From Sphaerolaimus hirsutus (Eukaryota > Nematoda > Chromadorea > Monhysterida > Sphaerolaimidae): a DNA stretch of 64,000 nt. The stretch's first letter is position 1. Every line of letters begins with the position of its first letter. Below the pieces are notes generated by a model that was not told the DNA's origin, searched no databases, and was given only the letters and a program-made list of their open reading frames with translations. The position numbers were made by a program, and so were the translations under genes. Below, piece after piece: positions 1 to 10,845 of this stretch. The DNA is taken from NCBI GenBank assembly GCA_964036195.1, contig OZ038457.1:4374635-4438634 (forward strand). Direction: 5' to 3'.

Positions 1-250
1 GCGTGACAAATTCCTCAAAGCATTGCAAGTCGATTGCTGTGGTGAAAAATGTTGTCGATTGGTTTGTGAAGTGGATCCCGTCATGAGGCTTTTGCAGATC
101 TGACAAATGAGCTGCTCTAAGTCCAGAAGACTAATATCCACCCGATTAAGGCATTGGATGGTTATATTGCTGGTCTTTAATATCTTATAGGACCATCACT
201 CAGTTTACCTTAAAAAAACTAAGATAACATGGCGATAGTTTAATTCACTA
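1..250. other. No gene recognised at window start
   Basis: I read this stretch on both strands and found no recognisable domain, repeat end or splice-consistent exon. It may be flanking or intronic sequence of whatever lies left of the window. Confidence 0.3.
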
Positions 251-460
251 TTGCAATCAACTTTATTAACACGTATTTTTCTGTGTAATTACGAAAATGT
301 CGGAGATTGGGCAGAGCTAATATGTGAATCAGACACAGCATGGAATATACTTCCACATGCATGTCATGGTCACATGGAGCCAATAAATCGCTCTTCTTCG
401 ATATACGTAATTGGAGTAGAAAAGAGTATCAATTCTCTTTCCTGTTTATTAGTTCCAGGC
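251..460 (+). other. Possible coding fragment cut by a MITE
   Basis: An open frame on the plus strand reads through a mixed, protein-like sequence (YENVGDWAELICESDTAWNI). It runs directly into a hAT-like MITE at 461. After the MITE (800 onward) the duplicated flank resumes with a few more codons and a stop. I do not recognise the protein. It could be an exon, a transposon gene fragment or chance. Confidence 0.25.
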
Positions 461-799
461 AGGGTTGGTTTTATTAAAATTCTTTTTACTAAAATTGTAT
501 TTTATTTTTATTAAAATTGTATTTTATTTTAATTTTATTCTTCAATTTTCCATTTTATTTTTATTTTATTCTTCAATTTTTCATTTTATTTTTGTTTTAT
601 TTTTATTTTTTATAAAAGTTCGTGACCAGGATTGATTTAAGTAAAATTCTTTTTACTAAAATTGTATTTTATTTTTATTAAAATTGTGTTTTATTTTTAT
701 TTTATTCTTCAATTTTCTATTTTATTTTTATTTTATTCTTCAATTTTCTATTTTATTTTTGATTTATTTTTATTTTTTTCTGAGATTTTGCCAACCCTG
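461..799 (+). mobile_element. hAT-like MITE, CAGGGTTGG family, copy 1
   Basis: The ends are CAGGGTTGG and CCAACCCTG. The flanks gttccagg and tttccagg match at 7 of 8 positions, as expected of an 8-bp hAT target duplication. The interior is nearly all TTTTATT-type repeats, and one internal segment is duplicated. Other copies lie at 5548, 24663, 32708 and 51674. Confidence 0.8.
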
Positions 800-1174
800 T
801 TTCCAGGGCCCTGGTTGTATCTAGGTATACATTAGTACAACTTTATGTTTTTGTATCTCGTATGGATATTTAGCTTAACAGCATGAAACAGGAGTAAATT
901 TGTCAGGACTTTCCAAGTCCATTGATGAATTCTAAGTATCACCTAGCCAAATGTAGTGAGTACACTATATTTAAACACTACTAACCAATTGTATCTTTTC
1001 TTTTTGTATGCAGTAAATGTGACACAATCTTGTATTGATTAGCGTATTTACATTGCATGTGTTACACTGTCATTTTATTCTGTTTGTTTTTTATGTTGTA
1101 GAGCCAGCCGCAGTATGTGTGTTAAAAAAATAAAATAAAAAATCTGAGTCATCTATTCAATAGAAATTACTAAC

Positions 1175-1286
1175 AATCATAGCTTATGGGCTTATGTTCC
1201 AAACCATATGCTGCAAAAGTGGTCCAAACTATCAATCCATACAGGAGTACAATAAATTCCCACAATGTCACATGCATTTTTAGCAT
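1175..1286 (-). pseudogene. Copy of signal-peptide exon (paralog or orphan first exon)
   Basis: The exon is 112 nt, the same length and phase as exon 1 of the lectin-kelch gene (60282-60171). It starts with ATG, codes a hydrophobic signal-type peptide (EFIVLLYGLIVWTTFAAYG) and ends at a conserved donor, TATGATT then GTTAGT. The frame is intact with only a few substitutions against the 60-kb copy. It may begin a second gene that continues left of the window or be an orphan duplicate. The pseudogene call is provisional because no downstream exon is visible. Confidence 0.5.
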
Positions 1287-1499
1287 TTTATAAGCAGAAG
1301 AACAAAAATGCAATTGTAGGATATTGTGACTTCAATTCAAGTCACATTCAATGATGCATTTGTATACATTTCACCAGTTTGTCTTTCAATTTATAATTCC
1401 TCCTTTAACAAACTATCAATTGTTAATTCAAAATTGAACTGAACATTTCTATTTATTGGAGCCAGATCATTCGGTTGCCCAGCAGCCAGCTCAATGAAC

Positions 1500-2114
1500 C
1501 AGAGTTGTTAGAATTACTGAACTTTTTTAAAAGTATATGTAAACGTAAAGTATTTTTATTTTACTCACCACAAAGTACAGAAAACGTAAAATACTTATTT
1601 TCTACTCGTACGTATGCGTAAATGCGGGTACTTTTCTTGTGAGTGTAGAAACGACTACTCTTCTACATAGAATATGTAAAAAAGGCACTTTTCATATGTG
1701 TACAGCACAACGTATGTTTTTCTATAAGCAAATGATAGATAAAATAGTTTTCAAGGTCTCTTAGGTATGCTGGGAGATAAAAATCGCCGCTCTCCCGACT
1801 CGTTTCCACTTCTATTGTCTCCACAACCATTTCGATTTGGTTGCGATTTTTTTATTTTTAAAGGCACTACCCCTGCGTATCTTTAATATTCAACGGAACC
1901 ACTTCTCTAAATACATACATAGCAGAGTAGTCACTTTACAAATGTCCTACATTGAATTTTCTGAAATACGTTTTCCGTACGCGTATGCTTTGAAAATGTA
2001 CGCGTACAAGTGCGTACGGTATTTTTTTTAAGAGTATATGTAAATGTATTTACCGCGTACTCGCGTACGCGTATTTTTCGAGTAAACGTACGTATTTACC
2101 TTTTAACAACTTTG
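1500..2114 (+). mobile_element. hAT-like MITE, CAGAGTTG family, in duplicated promoter
   Basis: Termini are CAGAGTTGTTA and TAACAACTTTG, flanked by a perfect 8-bp duplication caatgaac. The inside is built of ACGTAAA and TACGT motifs shared with the elements at 4051, 18061 and 54148. The paralogous block at about 60491 lacks it, giving an empty-site comparison. Confidence 0.85.
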
Positions 2115-2706
2115 CAATGAACCCATCAAGTACTATCATCTCAATCAAAAATATTTGAAACGTGTTTGTGACAATGCTTATTCATACATGTATTTGAAAG
2201 TTGACACAGATCCCTGTCACAAACAATTTGTCTGAAACTTTTACCAGCTGTGAAAGTTTGATACTTGATGTTATGATTGTCAGAAAAATTTTCAGAGATA
2301 TTTGATTGGTAGATACATGTACCTCATGCCATTTCCTAAAGCAGCGTTTACTAGTGATGGAAAAGGGAACAGCTGAAAAATGGAAAAATAGCACCGGCAG
2401 CGCACCGAATAATTATCGGGTATTTACCTCGAGGCCACACCTTCGGAAGTGCATTTTTCCATGAATTCTCTATCGATTTTTATGTTTGAGCATTCAAAAT
2501 GATCAAAATGATGTGGCGGTCACTTTATGAAGCAATTAAAATAATTACTGTATTACCTCAAAATACCCGCATGGGGGTTTATTATTCTGCCAGCAAAATT
2601 TGAGGGGTGGGGGGTTAATTTGAGGGGGGGGGGGGGTTATTCAAGGGTTTTTATTTTATTATTTCGCCAGAAATTTTTGTGAAATTCATAGTAAAGAATA
2701 TACTTT

Positions 2707-3720
2707 TGTAAACTTCGGTGAATCGCACATGCAAGTTGCTTCCATTATGATTGAATTTAATGCCCTTATGGGCAGCAGAGGACACGTGACCACGGCACTT
2801 CAACTTCCAATAACCGCCTTCAACCCGAGCTGCTCGAACGTTTCATGGTGGACGACCTGCGTGGATCGATCAACATTGACCACCCAGGCATTGAAGGTTT
2901 TGTTAGTGCGCGTGAAGGTAACGTCTGTGTGACGGGGGAAAGTGTTTAGCTGGACAGTGAAATGTCGCCAGAGTCAGTGCCGGAGGTGGCGCAGAACGAT
3001 GGCGTGGACATGCCGCCAAGCGCTGAGACACAAAAAGATGAGCTGATTTCCACTCTGACAAAGTGCCAAATTTGACACGTCACATCAAATGGATGCATGC
3101 TTTTCAAGTAGAGGCAAAGGCCGCTGATTTATGTAGCTGCAAAGGGCAAAACTAACGCTGTCAAGCAGTTGCGTACACAAGTCACGGATTTCGACAAAAA
3201 ACTGGCTTCCATGGAGGCAAAAGTGTCTGCTTTTGAAGAATCACAAAAACAATTCTTCATAAAGTTTGACGTAGTTGTCGAGCATGTGTCAGCCGCGCTT
3301 GACAAACTCAGCTGCTTGAGGGAAAGGTTGGCCGCCTGTTAGAGCATTCTGAACAGGGGAATCAGGAGGGCGCAGATGCCGAACCGGAACCGGAGCTGGA
3401 ACCGGAATTAGAACAGGATGGAGAAAAAGAAAAAGTAGCCAGCATGGAATGTAACCTGGACCCTGAGGGTTTCCTAGAGACATCGGATGGTGGTGATAAG
3501 TGAATTTTGAAGATGCATGATGCGCGGATTGCATCGTGACAACTTGCATTTGGAGATTGTCTCTGGTAAAAGGGGGAATGTGTAAACTTCGACGAATCAC
3601 ACATGCAAGTTGCTTCCATTGTGATTGAATTTAATCCCCCTTATGGGCAGCAGAGGACACGTTACCACGGCACTTCAACTTCCAATAAACGTCTTCAACC
3701 CGAGCTGCTCGAACGTTTCA
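2707..3720 (+). mobile_element. TRIM-like miniature LTR retrotransposon
   Basis: Two direct repeats of about 140 bp (2707-2845 and 3581-3720) begin TGTAAACTTCG and end GAACGTTTCA. Directly after the first comes TGGTGGACGACC, a primer-binding-site-like start. Directly before the second comes a polypurine tract, AAAAGGGGGAATG. The 0.73-kb interior has a short charged, coiled-coil-like stretch near 3180-3340 but no reverse transcriptase or protease. It is therefore a non-autonomous terminal-repeat element. I could not define a clean target duplication. Confidence 0.8.
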
Positions 3721-4050
3721 TTTTTCTTACACAAGAATGGTAATAAATGTGAGAAAATAGGTTATATTGCGGCTATAGATGTACATCTGTACACAAATGA
3801 GTGTATAAGTGTAGCTGCGAATCAAATAAGTAGTAAAAAATACATCATGTATACATGATGTACATCTAGCATTTAAAAAATCACCCGTGATTTATATTTT
3901 CGAAAATCACAATAAATATAAATATATCAGTGATTTATATATATTTATATTTTTTTGAAATTCTGAGTGATATATTTACATATATTTTCCAAATTCAAGA
4001 AAAAAATCACTGAGAAAATCACTCATACTTGATAAATCGTGTCTTCTAAC

Positions 4051-4879
4051 CAGAGTTGTACAAATACTGGTATTTTTGGAAAACGTAAACGTAAACGTAA
4101 ATCCCTTGTCAAATCAAAAGTATAAATACTAAAACGTAAGGTATTTTCAAAATACCAGGGAAAACGTAAAATAAAACGTAAACGTAAAACTTATATTAAG
4201 TGCTTCCGCTATCAGAGAATACAAAAAAAACACAATGTTTTTTTTACAACATTATGGATGTTCATATGATCTCCATCGACATTTTCTGCTTACCTGTATT
4301 TTATATATATCTTTAGAATGATGGGATCGGGATATTGAATTGGGATTGGAGTTGACATTTTGCGTCGTTGTCAACTAGTGGGTGTAGGGCCTTAAGGTGC
4401 TAATTCCGTAACAGGAGAACTAAAAAAAATTATGAGTGAGAAGTAACGGCAGGTTGAAAGGCAAGTAAAAATTGAAAGAAAAATAAATTTGTAAGTGAAA
4501 TGGCAAGTTAAAAGACAAATGGCCAGTCATGAGAAAACACTCAAAATGACTTTTTATTTGTATTTCAGTTCTCCCTCACAAAAATAATTTCCTTCAACTT
4601 TTTACTTTTCACTTACAAATTGGTGTTCAAGTTCTCTAATCATGGAATTTGAACTCCTCAACATTAGAACATATTGAACTAATCATAATACACTACATTT
4701 GTCAAACAATACGGTTCCATGTAGCATATTTTTACGTTTTCTCTGGTACCCGGGTAATTGTGCCAGGAAAACGTAACAAAGCGTAATGGTATTTTTGGAA
4801 AGCGTAAACGTAAACGTAAGTATAAATACCCGAATAACCGGGTATTTCGGGTAAACGTAAATACGTTTTCGCAACTCTG
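4051..4879 (+). mobile_element. hAT-like MITE, CAGAGTTG family
   Basis: Inverted ends CAGAGTTG and CAACTCTG sit in a perfect 8-bp duplication cttctaac. Both arms carry repeated ACGTAAACGTAAACG. The element is nested inside the TAGCATT hAT element. Confidence 0.88.
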
Positions 4880-5304
4880 CTTCTAACTAGTGTAATATGC
4901 GCGAGAGATTATCTCCAGAAAATATCTTTGCACATTATTGATTGAAAATCGCTTTTCTGAGTGAATAAATGAGGTTATTTGAAAAATTTGTTTGCTCAAG
5001 ATTACCTCGTTGTAAAAAAAACATTATCGCCAGGATTATTTTCGTGGAGTTCCAAGACCAGATGAATCAGCTGATTCAAAATGGTGGCTAATTCTAACTG
5101 GTTCTGATTTTTAATCTATACTCGGCAGACATCACCGTTAGTATGAAAACCTACCATAACCCACCTGAATAATGAACCAAAAATTATACCGTTTTTCATC
5201 ATTTTATTTCTTATTTACTACGGAATAATTAATTATGAAATTCATCACAAGATTGTATTCATACTAAGTGTGCTGTCCGCCAAGTATTTATACCAATAAG
5301 AACA

Positions 5305-5424
5305 ATGTTTCCAAAACTAGGCAATTTCACCGTAAACTTGCTCAGTGTATTTACTTGCACTGGAACAAGTGTGGAGCGCCTCTTTAGTCAAACATCCATT
5401 GCCACAAATAGGTGCTATATATAA
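5305..5424 (+). pseudogene. hAT transposase dimerisation-domain remnant
   Basis: The plus-strand frame reads a short segment ending in TGTSVERLFSQTSIATNR, then a stop. This matches the hallmark of the hAT C-terminal dimerisation domain (T-S, then ERLFS and a short polar tail). About 200 bases upstream a tryptophan-rich piece (DSKWWLILTGSDF) resembles the WW stretch that usually precedes it. The rest of the reading frame is broken. This identifies the surrounding 2.98-kb element as hAT, in agreement with its 8-bp target duplication. Confidence 0.7.
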
Positions 5425-5547
5425 GTTGAGTGGAAAATGTCTGCAATGCGAAATGTGTTTGAAATTGTCATCAGGGTCATAGGTCGATTTTTTATGTTGT
5501 AATGGTTCATATATGTTTTTAACCTGTCAAATGTTGTATGTCATGAG

Positions 5548-6565
5548 CAGGGTTGGTTTTATAAAAATCATTTGTATACAAATTGTATAAAAATTGTATA
5601 AAAATGTATTTTATTTTTATTTTATTCTTGTTTCATTTTATTTTATTTTATTTTATTCCAAAATAATAATAAAATAATAAAATGGAACATTTTACAAAAA
5701 TTTTACAAAAATTTTACAGAAATTTTACAAAAAATCAGAATCTTGCATGCAAGGTCAGAAAAATGTGATAATTTGACCTAAACATGAAAAACATGTGACA
5801 AATTTTTCCATTACTTTGCAAAAGTTTGCATGCAGTAGGTATTATTAGCTAGTTGCAAGTGTTAAGTTACAATTATCGATAAGAATGATTTGCATTTTCA
5901 GTAGAAGGATTACTGGAGTGTGCTGGGTGCATTTGTAAAACATCATGCAAAGTGTCAATTGTCATGACAAATGTAGTAAAGAGTCAATTGGCAAGCAAAG
6001 TATAATTGTCATGACAAATGTCATGCAGAGTGTAAATTGTGTATCTGAATCTTATGCTTTGGTATCCAAACCTTATATTTTGGTATCCAAATCTTATGTT
6101 TTTGTATCCAAATGTTCACATAAGATTTGGTTACAAAAACAACAAGATTTAGATACAAAAGATAAGATTTGGATACAATTTGCTTTACAGTTTCCACTTT
6201 AATTTATATTTGTCATGACAATTGACACATTACTTAACATTTTCATGAAAATTGACACTTTCCATTCCATTTCATATGACATTTTGACACTTTATATGGC
6301 TTGGGACTGCCCCAGCTCCGTGAATGAACAGGTTGAACTATAAACAACAGAACAAAATTTTACAAAAAATATGAATTTTTATACAATTTTTACAAAAAAA
6401 AGAATTTGTATACAATTTTACAAAATTTTTACAAAAATTCGAATTTTTATACAATTTTTATTTTTATTTTGAAATTTTCCATTTTATTTTATTTTATTTT
6501 ATTCTTGAATTTTCCATTTTATTTTAATTTTATTTTTATTCTTTTCTGAGATCTTGCCAACCCTG
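5548..6565 (+). mobile_element. hAT-like MITE, CAGGGTTGG family, long form
   Basis: Ends CAGGGTTGG and CCAACCCTG are bounded by perfect 8-bp duplications gtcatgag. The 1018-bp interior has TTTTACAAAA and TTTTATTTTA blocks at the edges. In the middle are repeated ATCCAAATCTTATG and TTGTCATGACAA motifs. Near-identical long copies lie at 24663-25677 (inverted) and 51674-52705. Confidence 0.9.
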
Positions 6566-7009
6566 GTCATGAGTTTAAGGTTGGTTAAGAAAGAATAGAT
6601 GAAGTGTGGGATGTTTAAACACATTCTTTTGCTTGCAAGTGGTAAATAAAGGCCACAATATTGCTCAAAGTCGAAATAAAGCATGAGTGATTTTTTGTAA
6701 TTTGTTTTAGCTTTGAGTGATTTTTTCAGTGATTTATATATATTTTCTGTAAAGCTAGAGAGAGTTAAATATATTGATATTTTCAAAAAAAATCTGAGTG
6801 ATTTATTTATATATATTTTCCAAAAAATTGGTGATTTTTTCGAATGCTATGTACATCATTTCGGAGGGGGGGGGGTTATTATTTCCCCAGCCCATTTTGA
6901 GGGGGGGTTAATTCGAGGGGGAGTTAATTCAAGGGGGTGGATAATTCGAGGTAATACGGTACAAATGATAGCTCAATTATTTTATCTGCTCCAATACACA
7001 TACCGGTAG

Positions 7010-7800
7010 TCACTATTGTCTGGGGTGGATATTGTATAGGAACTGTTACTTTATTTTGTCAAATACTGACAACGAATTATGAACAAAATGTCAAAACAAA
7101 TGTAATATTTATGATTGAAGAAAACACAATCATATATTCCCTCTTCAGAAAGGTATGGCACATTTTCAAGTAAATTTGACGAGACATTTTTTCTAAAAAT
7201 GACTAAAAACGGTTGAATCTAGAATTTTGATCTTATAAATAAAAAATAAGCACATGCTGTTGACGAAGTTTGAAGTGCTGTAACTTTTGACTGGAATGAG
7301 ATATAGAAATAATTTTTGGGCCAGATTTCTTCTATTTGTCTAAAGTATATGAATGAATATAGCATCTTCAAAACAACCGTCTTTAAAAATTATTATTATG
7401 ACTATTTTTAATGTTGAAAAACCGTGTCAAATCGGCATACGGAAATTAGACATTACTGATTCGACCACAAAAATGGAATCTTCAGGTTGTCCAAATAATT
7501 TTAATTGTTGAATGATCCAAATCGGCCCAGAAATGGCCAAGTTATAAAACTTCAAAATAATGCGCAGATCGTATTGGGAGGGGGGGTTAATTCAAGGGGT
7601 TTGTCTTCATTTGTTTTGTGTTTTTACTTTTTTATTAAATGTGTGAAAGTGTAGAGTATTTCAAAACCCGACTGAATGTCGGAGTTAATCGCGCTAGTGG
7701 CGCTAATAGCGCACGGAGTTTATCACACAACTTTAAGTTAAGGTAAATAATACTGTGAAGTGACTTATGCAGTCCAGTCAGTATACAGTAGAAAATTGCA
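7010..7800. other. No gene seen
   Basis: This stretch is AT-rich sequence without a recognisable coding region. A G-rich tract near 7580 resembles the subterminal blocks of the ACCGTATTACC MITEs, but no second end could be paired with it. Confidence 0.35.
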
Positions 7801-7895
7801 TATACCGTAAATACTCTATTAGGCAACCCCCTCCAATAAAGCGACCCCGCCAATAGTGCGACACCCAAAGAGAAAGTAAAAAACAAAAATCGACG

Positions 7896-8331
7896 TACCG
7901 TATTTCCTCGAACTACACCCAGGGGGTTTATTTTTTCGGAGTGAACATTTCGAGGGAGGGGTATTTCGAAGGCGGGGGCTTATTCGAGGGGGGGGGGGGG
8001 GGGTTATTATTTCGTCTGAAATTTTCGCGAAGTCCATAGTAAGGAACACGTGTTTACATACCTAAAACCGGAACTAAACGTGACTAAATAGGATAAATTG
8101 GGACATTCATCATACATCCCTATACAAACTAGTGTGTCAGTGTATCTGAGATGCAAATAGGCAGTAACACATAATAAATAAATACATCATGTGCATTGCA
8201 TACATGATGTACATCATTCCAGACGGGGGTATTTCAAGGGGGGGGGGGTTAGTTTGTCTCCAGCTCGAAAACATTTGGGCGTATTTCGAGGGGGGGTTTA
8301 TTCAATGGGGGTATTTCGAGGAAATGCGGTA
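7896..8331. mobile_element. ACCGTATTTCC palindromic MITE
   Basis: The left end taccgtatttcctcgaac pairs with the right end ttcgaggaaatgcggta. It has strong G-run subterminal blocks and the family arm carrying tacatcatgtgcattgcat. Confidence 0.65.
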
Positions 8332-8430
8332 AGTAAATTTTTGCGCAATCTTCGGATGCTGCTAATTCGGCAGACAAGGTGGCGCGTCGAGTCGCGATTT
8401 AGGTGGCCAATTTTGTGACTTTATGGTGTT

Positions 8431-8851
8431 TACCGTATTACCTCGAATTATCCCCCCTTGAATTACCCCCCCTCGAAATACCCCCCTAAAATTCAGCTGA
8501 GGAAATAACCCCCCCCCCCCTCGAAATACCCCCCTAACATTGAGTGTTAAGAGAACGTACATAACAAATACCGCAGTTTGTGATCTGTACAATGCAGAAC
8601 ACACGTTAAAACTGAAGATTGAGTGACGTTAGGGAAGGGTTTATGTGTATATACAGTTAATATATACCTATAAAGACATATACATCTATGTAATTGTTCG
8701 ATTTTTCTACGTCCGAGTATGGGGAATTTCCGAAAATTTCTGGCGAAAAAATAGACACCCCCCTCGAATAACCCCCCCCCTCGAATTATCCCCCTCAAAT
8801 TTTGCTGGCGAAATAATAAACCCCCTGGGGGTATTTCGAGGTAATACGGTA
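8431..8851. mobile_element. ACCGTATTACC palindromic MITE
   Basis: Ends taccgtattacctcgaatt and atttcgaggtaatacggta are inverted. The C-run block is followed by the family core and mirror-image C-rich blocks. It closely resembles 53656-54089. Confidence 0.75.
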
Positions 8852-9059
8852 TTTCTATACGATATTGCTTTACAATGTCACGTTCACACTAGAGTTACCT
8901 GGACAGTCGAGTTGTCGTGTTGATGAAAAAAAGCGACCCCGTCTAATAATCCGCTCCAACGGTGCGACCCGCAATAATGTGCTGAAAACAATAATGCGAC
9001 AGTCGCATTAATAGAATATTTACGGTATAGCTAACGATGGCAAACCCTCTGAAAAAAAA

Positions 9060-9290
9060 GCATTTAAATTTTTAAGTGTTTTTTTCTAACATAAGTTTTC
9101 AAATTTTTTTACAATTTTATTTTTGATTTTCAAATTTAATTTTCGAATTTTCGAATTTTCAAATCTTTTTGGGCAATTTTGGAATTTTTTTTGGTAGTTT
9201 TCGAGTTTTTTAAAATACTTTTTGAATTTGTTTTGGAGAAATGTTGAATTTAAAGCTTTGAATGTCATATTCATATAGTTTTAATGGTTG
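9060..9290. repeat. Low-complexity TTTTCAAATTTTCGAA tract
   Basis: The tract has an irregular repeat of TTTTCAAATTTTCG-type units. Open frames on either strand are only by-products of the composition. Confidence 0.5.
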
Positions 9291-9671
9291 GATTACTTTT
9301 TAAAATTACCATATTTCTCCAAAATATCCCCCATCCTCCTTGAATTAGCACCTTCACCACAAAATACCGCCGGGTCAGGCGCCCACTCTGAAAAGATAAA
9401 CACTCTGAGTGGGTATTTTGAGGAAATACCATATTTTCACTTTGATTTGGTATACCATATTTGCTTGAATAATCCCCCTGGGGGATTATTATTTCATCAT
9501 ACTTTTTTGAGGGGAGGGGGGTATTATTATTTTGTCAAAGTTTTTGAGCATGTTTCTGTCAATTCATTATGCAAAATATGCTTTAGTAGCAAGATAACAT
9601 GATATTTTTGTTAAAAGTGCACACAACAAATTTATCAAGTGCCTAAAATTCATATTCAATGGACTCAGCAT

Positions 9672-10229
9672 TAGGGTGTCAACTTTCCATTTTCCATTTT
9701 CCGTTTCCGCTTTCCGCAGGCAAATTTTTTTCCGTTTCCGTTTTCCGGCTGCTAAATTTTTTTTCCGTTTCTGTTTCCGTTTTTCCAGCTCATTTTCTGT
9801 TTTCCGGCTAAATTTTCAGTTTTTCCGGCTTTTTTTCAATTTTCCAGTTCAATTGTCTGTTTTTCCAACTTTTTCCACTTTCTAGCACAATTTTATGTTT
9901 TCTGTTGTAGCCAAACTGGTAAACATGCATGCAGGTTCTCAATTATGTGAATTTTTTCTGTTTCTAGTGATATTTCTGCAAATTTCCGGATAAATTTCAG
10001 CAAATTTTTTTCCGTTTCCGGCAAAATTACAGCAAATTTTTTCCGTTTCCGGCATACTTTCAGCAAATTTTTCCGTTTCCATTTCCGTTTTCCGGCCTTT
10101 TATTTTTCCGTTTTCCGTTTTCCTGCAAGTGCCAAAATTTTTCCGTTTCCGTTTCCATTTTCTGGCAAGTGCCAAAAATTTTCCGTTTCCGTTTCCGTTT
10201 TCCGCCAAAAAGTTTTTGCTGACACCCTA
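9672..10229 (+). mobile_element. hAT-like MITE, TAGGGTGTCAAC family
   Basis: Ends TAGGGTGTCAAC and GCTGACACCCTA sit in perfect 8-bp duplications ctcagcat. The interior is almost entirely TTTTCCGTTTCCG repeats. An inverted relative is at 19074-19647. Confidence 0.88.
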
Positions 10230-10292
10230 CTCAGCATCAGCGTACATTCATTGTGTACAATGTATACATACAAACAGACACATCACATGTAT

Positions 10293-10430
10293 ATTCCAGC
10301 GACATTACACCTCACAATGAAATCTACCATATCGCATCTGAATAAAAGAACAAACACAAAAATATTTTCATTATAGTTATCAGAGCAATTTGATATGGTT
10401 GATATTGTAAGGTGTAATGTCGCTGGAGTA
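10293..10430. mobile_element. Foldback MITE, CCAGCGACATTACACC family
   Basis: The left arm (ccagcgacattacacc, caatgaaatctaccatatc) is mirrored by gatattgtaaggtgtaatgtcgctgg. A sister copy is at 54676-54861. Both are flanked by TATA-type bases, consistent with a TA target. Confidence 0.65.
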
Positions 10431-10845
10431 TATTTATGTTCTGTCTCCGATGGTAGCACATTCCATTGCGTTGCTGCACATTGGATGTATCGCTTTCCAT
10501 TTGATGAATCAAACGGGGGGATTATTCAAGGGGGAATCATTTTTTCCTCACACGTCTAACAGGGGGGATTATTCGAGTGGGGGATTATTCAAGGGGGAAC
10601 TATTCAAGCAAATACGGTAGTTTGGTAAATTTGCCATTTTCCAGAGCATTTTCCATGACATTTGACACTCTACAGAACATTTTACACTATCTGGAACTGG
10701 AAGTGGAATTGATGGACTTGTTGGACAGTGCTCTGTTCAACAACTTGCAACAACAACACAAGACCGCTTTTTTGACATTTTTCTCCATTACATTACCGTT
10801 TTTGAGATACACCTCAGATCACTTGTTGATTGAACTGCTCACATC

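Larger units (their letters stand above)
1145..2400 (-). repeat. Duplicated upstream region and first exon of the lectin-kelch gene
   Basis: Apart from the MITE at 1500-2114, this block is closely similar to 60140-60760 in the same orientation. The shared part covers the signal-peptide exon and about 0.5 kb upstream of it. The 60-kb copy keeps the uninterrupted site near 60491. Similarity is spread over coding and non-coding positions alike, so this is a segmental copy. I could not find matching second or later exons between 1174 and the window start. Confidence 0.75.
3867..6849 (+). mobile_element. hAT element, TAGCATT family, with decayed transposase
   Basis: The ends TAGCATTTAAAAAATCACC and GGTGATTTTTTCGAATGCTA are inverted, and the flanks tgtacatc match 8 of 8. 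The element holds a remnant of a hAT transposase C-terminus (5305-5424). Two younger MITEs are nested in it (4051-4879 and 5548-6565). AAATCACTG-type subterminal motifs occur at both ends. Confidence 0.85.
2547..6960. mobile_element. ACCGTATTACC palindromic MITE, opened by nested insertions
   Basis: The left end reads actgtattacctcaaaata, and the right end ttcgaggtaatacggt is its inverted counterpart. The family has G-rich and C-rich subterminal blocks and TTTATTATTTCGCCAGC-type arms. Here the core is split by a TRIM LTR element (2707-3720) and a hAT element (3867-6849), which itself carries two more insertions. Confidence 0.65.
7801..9030. mobile_element. MITE with TATACCGTAAATA ends containing two other MITEs
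   Basis: The left end TATACCGTAAATACTCTATTA pairs with the inverted right end TAATAGAATATTTACGGTATA near 9010-9030. Subterminal parts carry repeated GCGACCCC and GTGCGAC motifs. Two ACCGTATT palindromic elements (7896-8331 and 8431-8851) interrupt the core. Confidence 0.65.
9451..10618. mobile_element. MITE with ACCATATTTGCTTGAATAAT ends
   Basis: The left end accatatttgcttgaataat is inverted against attcaagcaaatacggt at the right. Nested inside are a hAT-like MITE (9672-10229) and a small palindrome (10293-10430). Confidence 0.6.
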
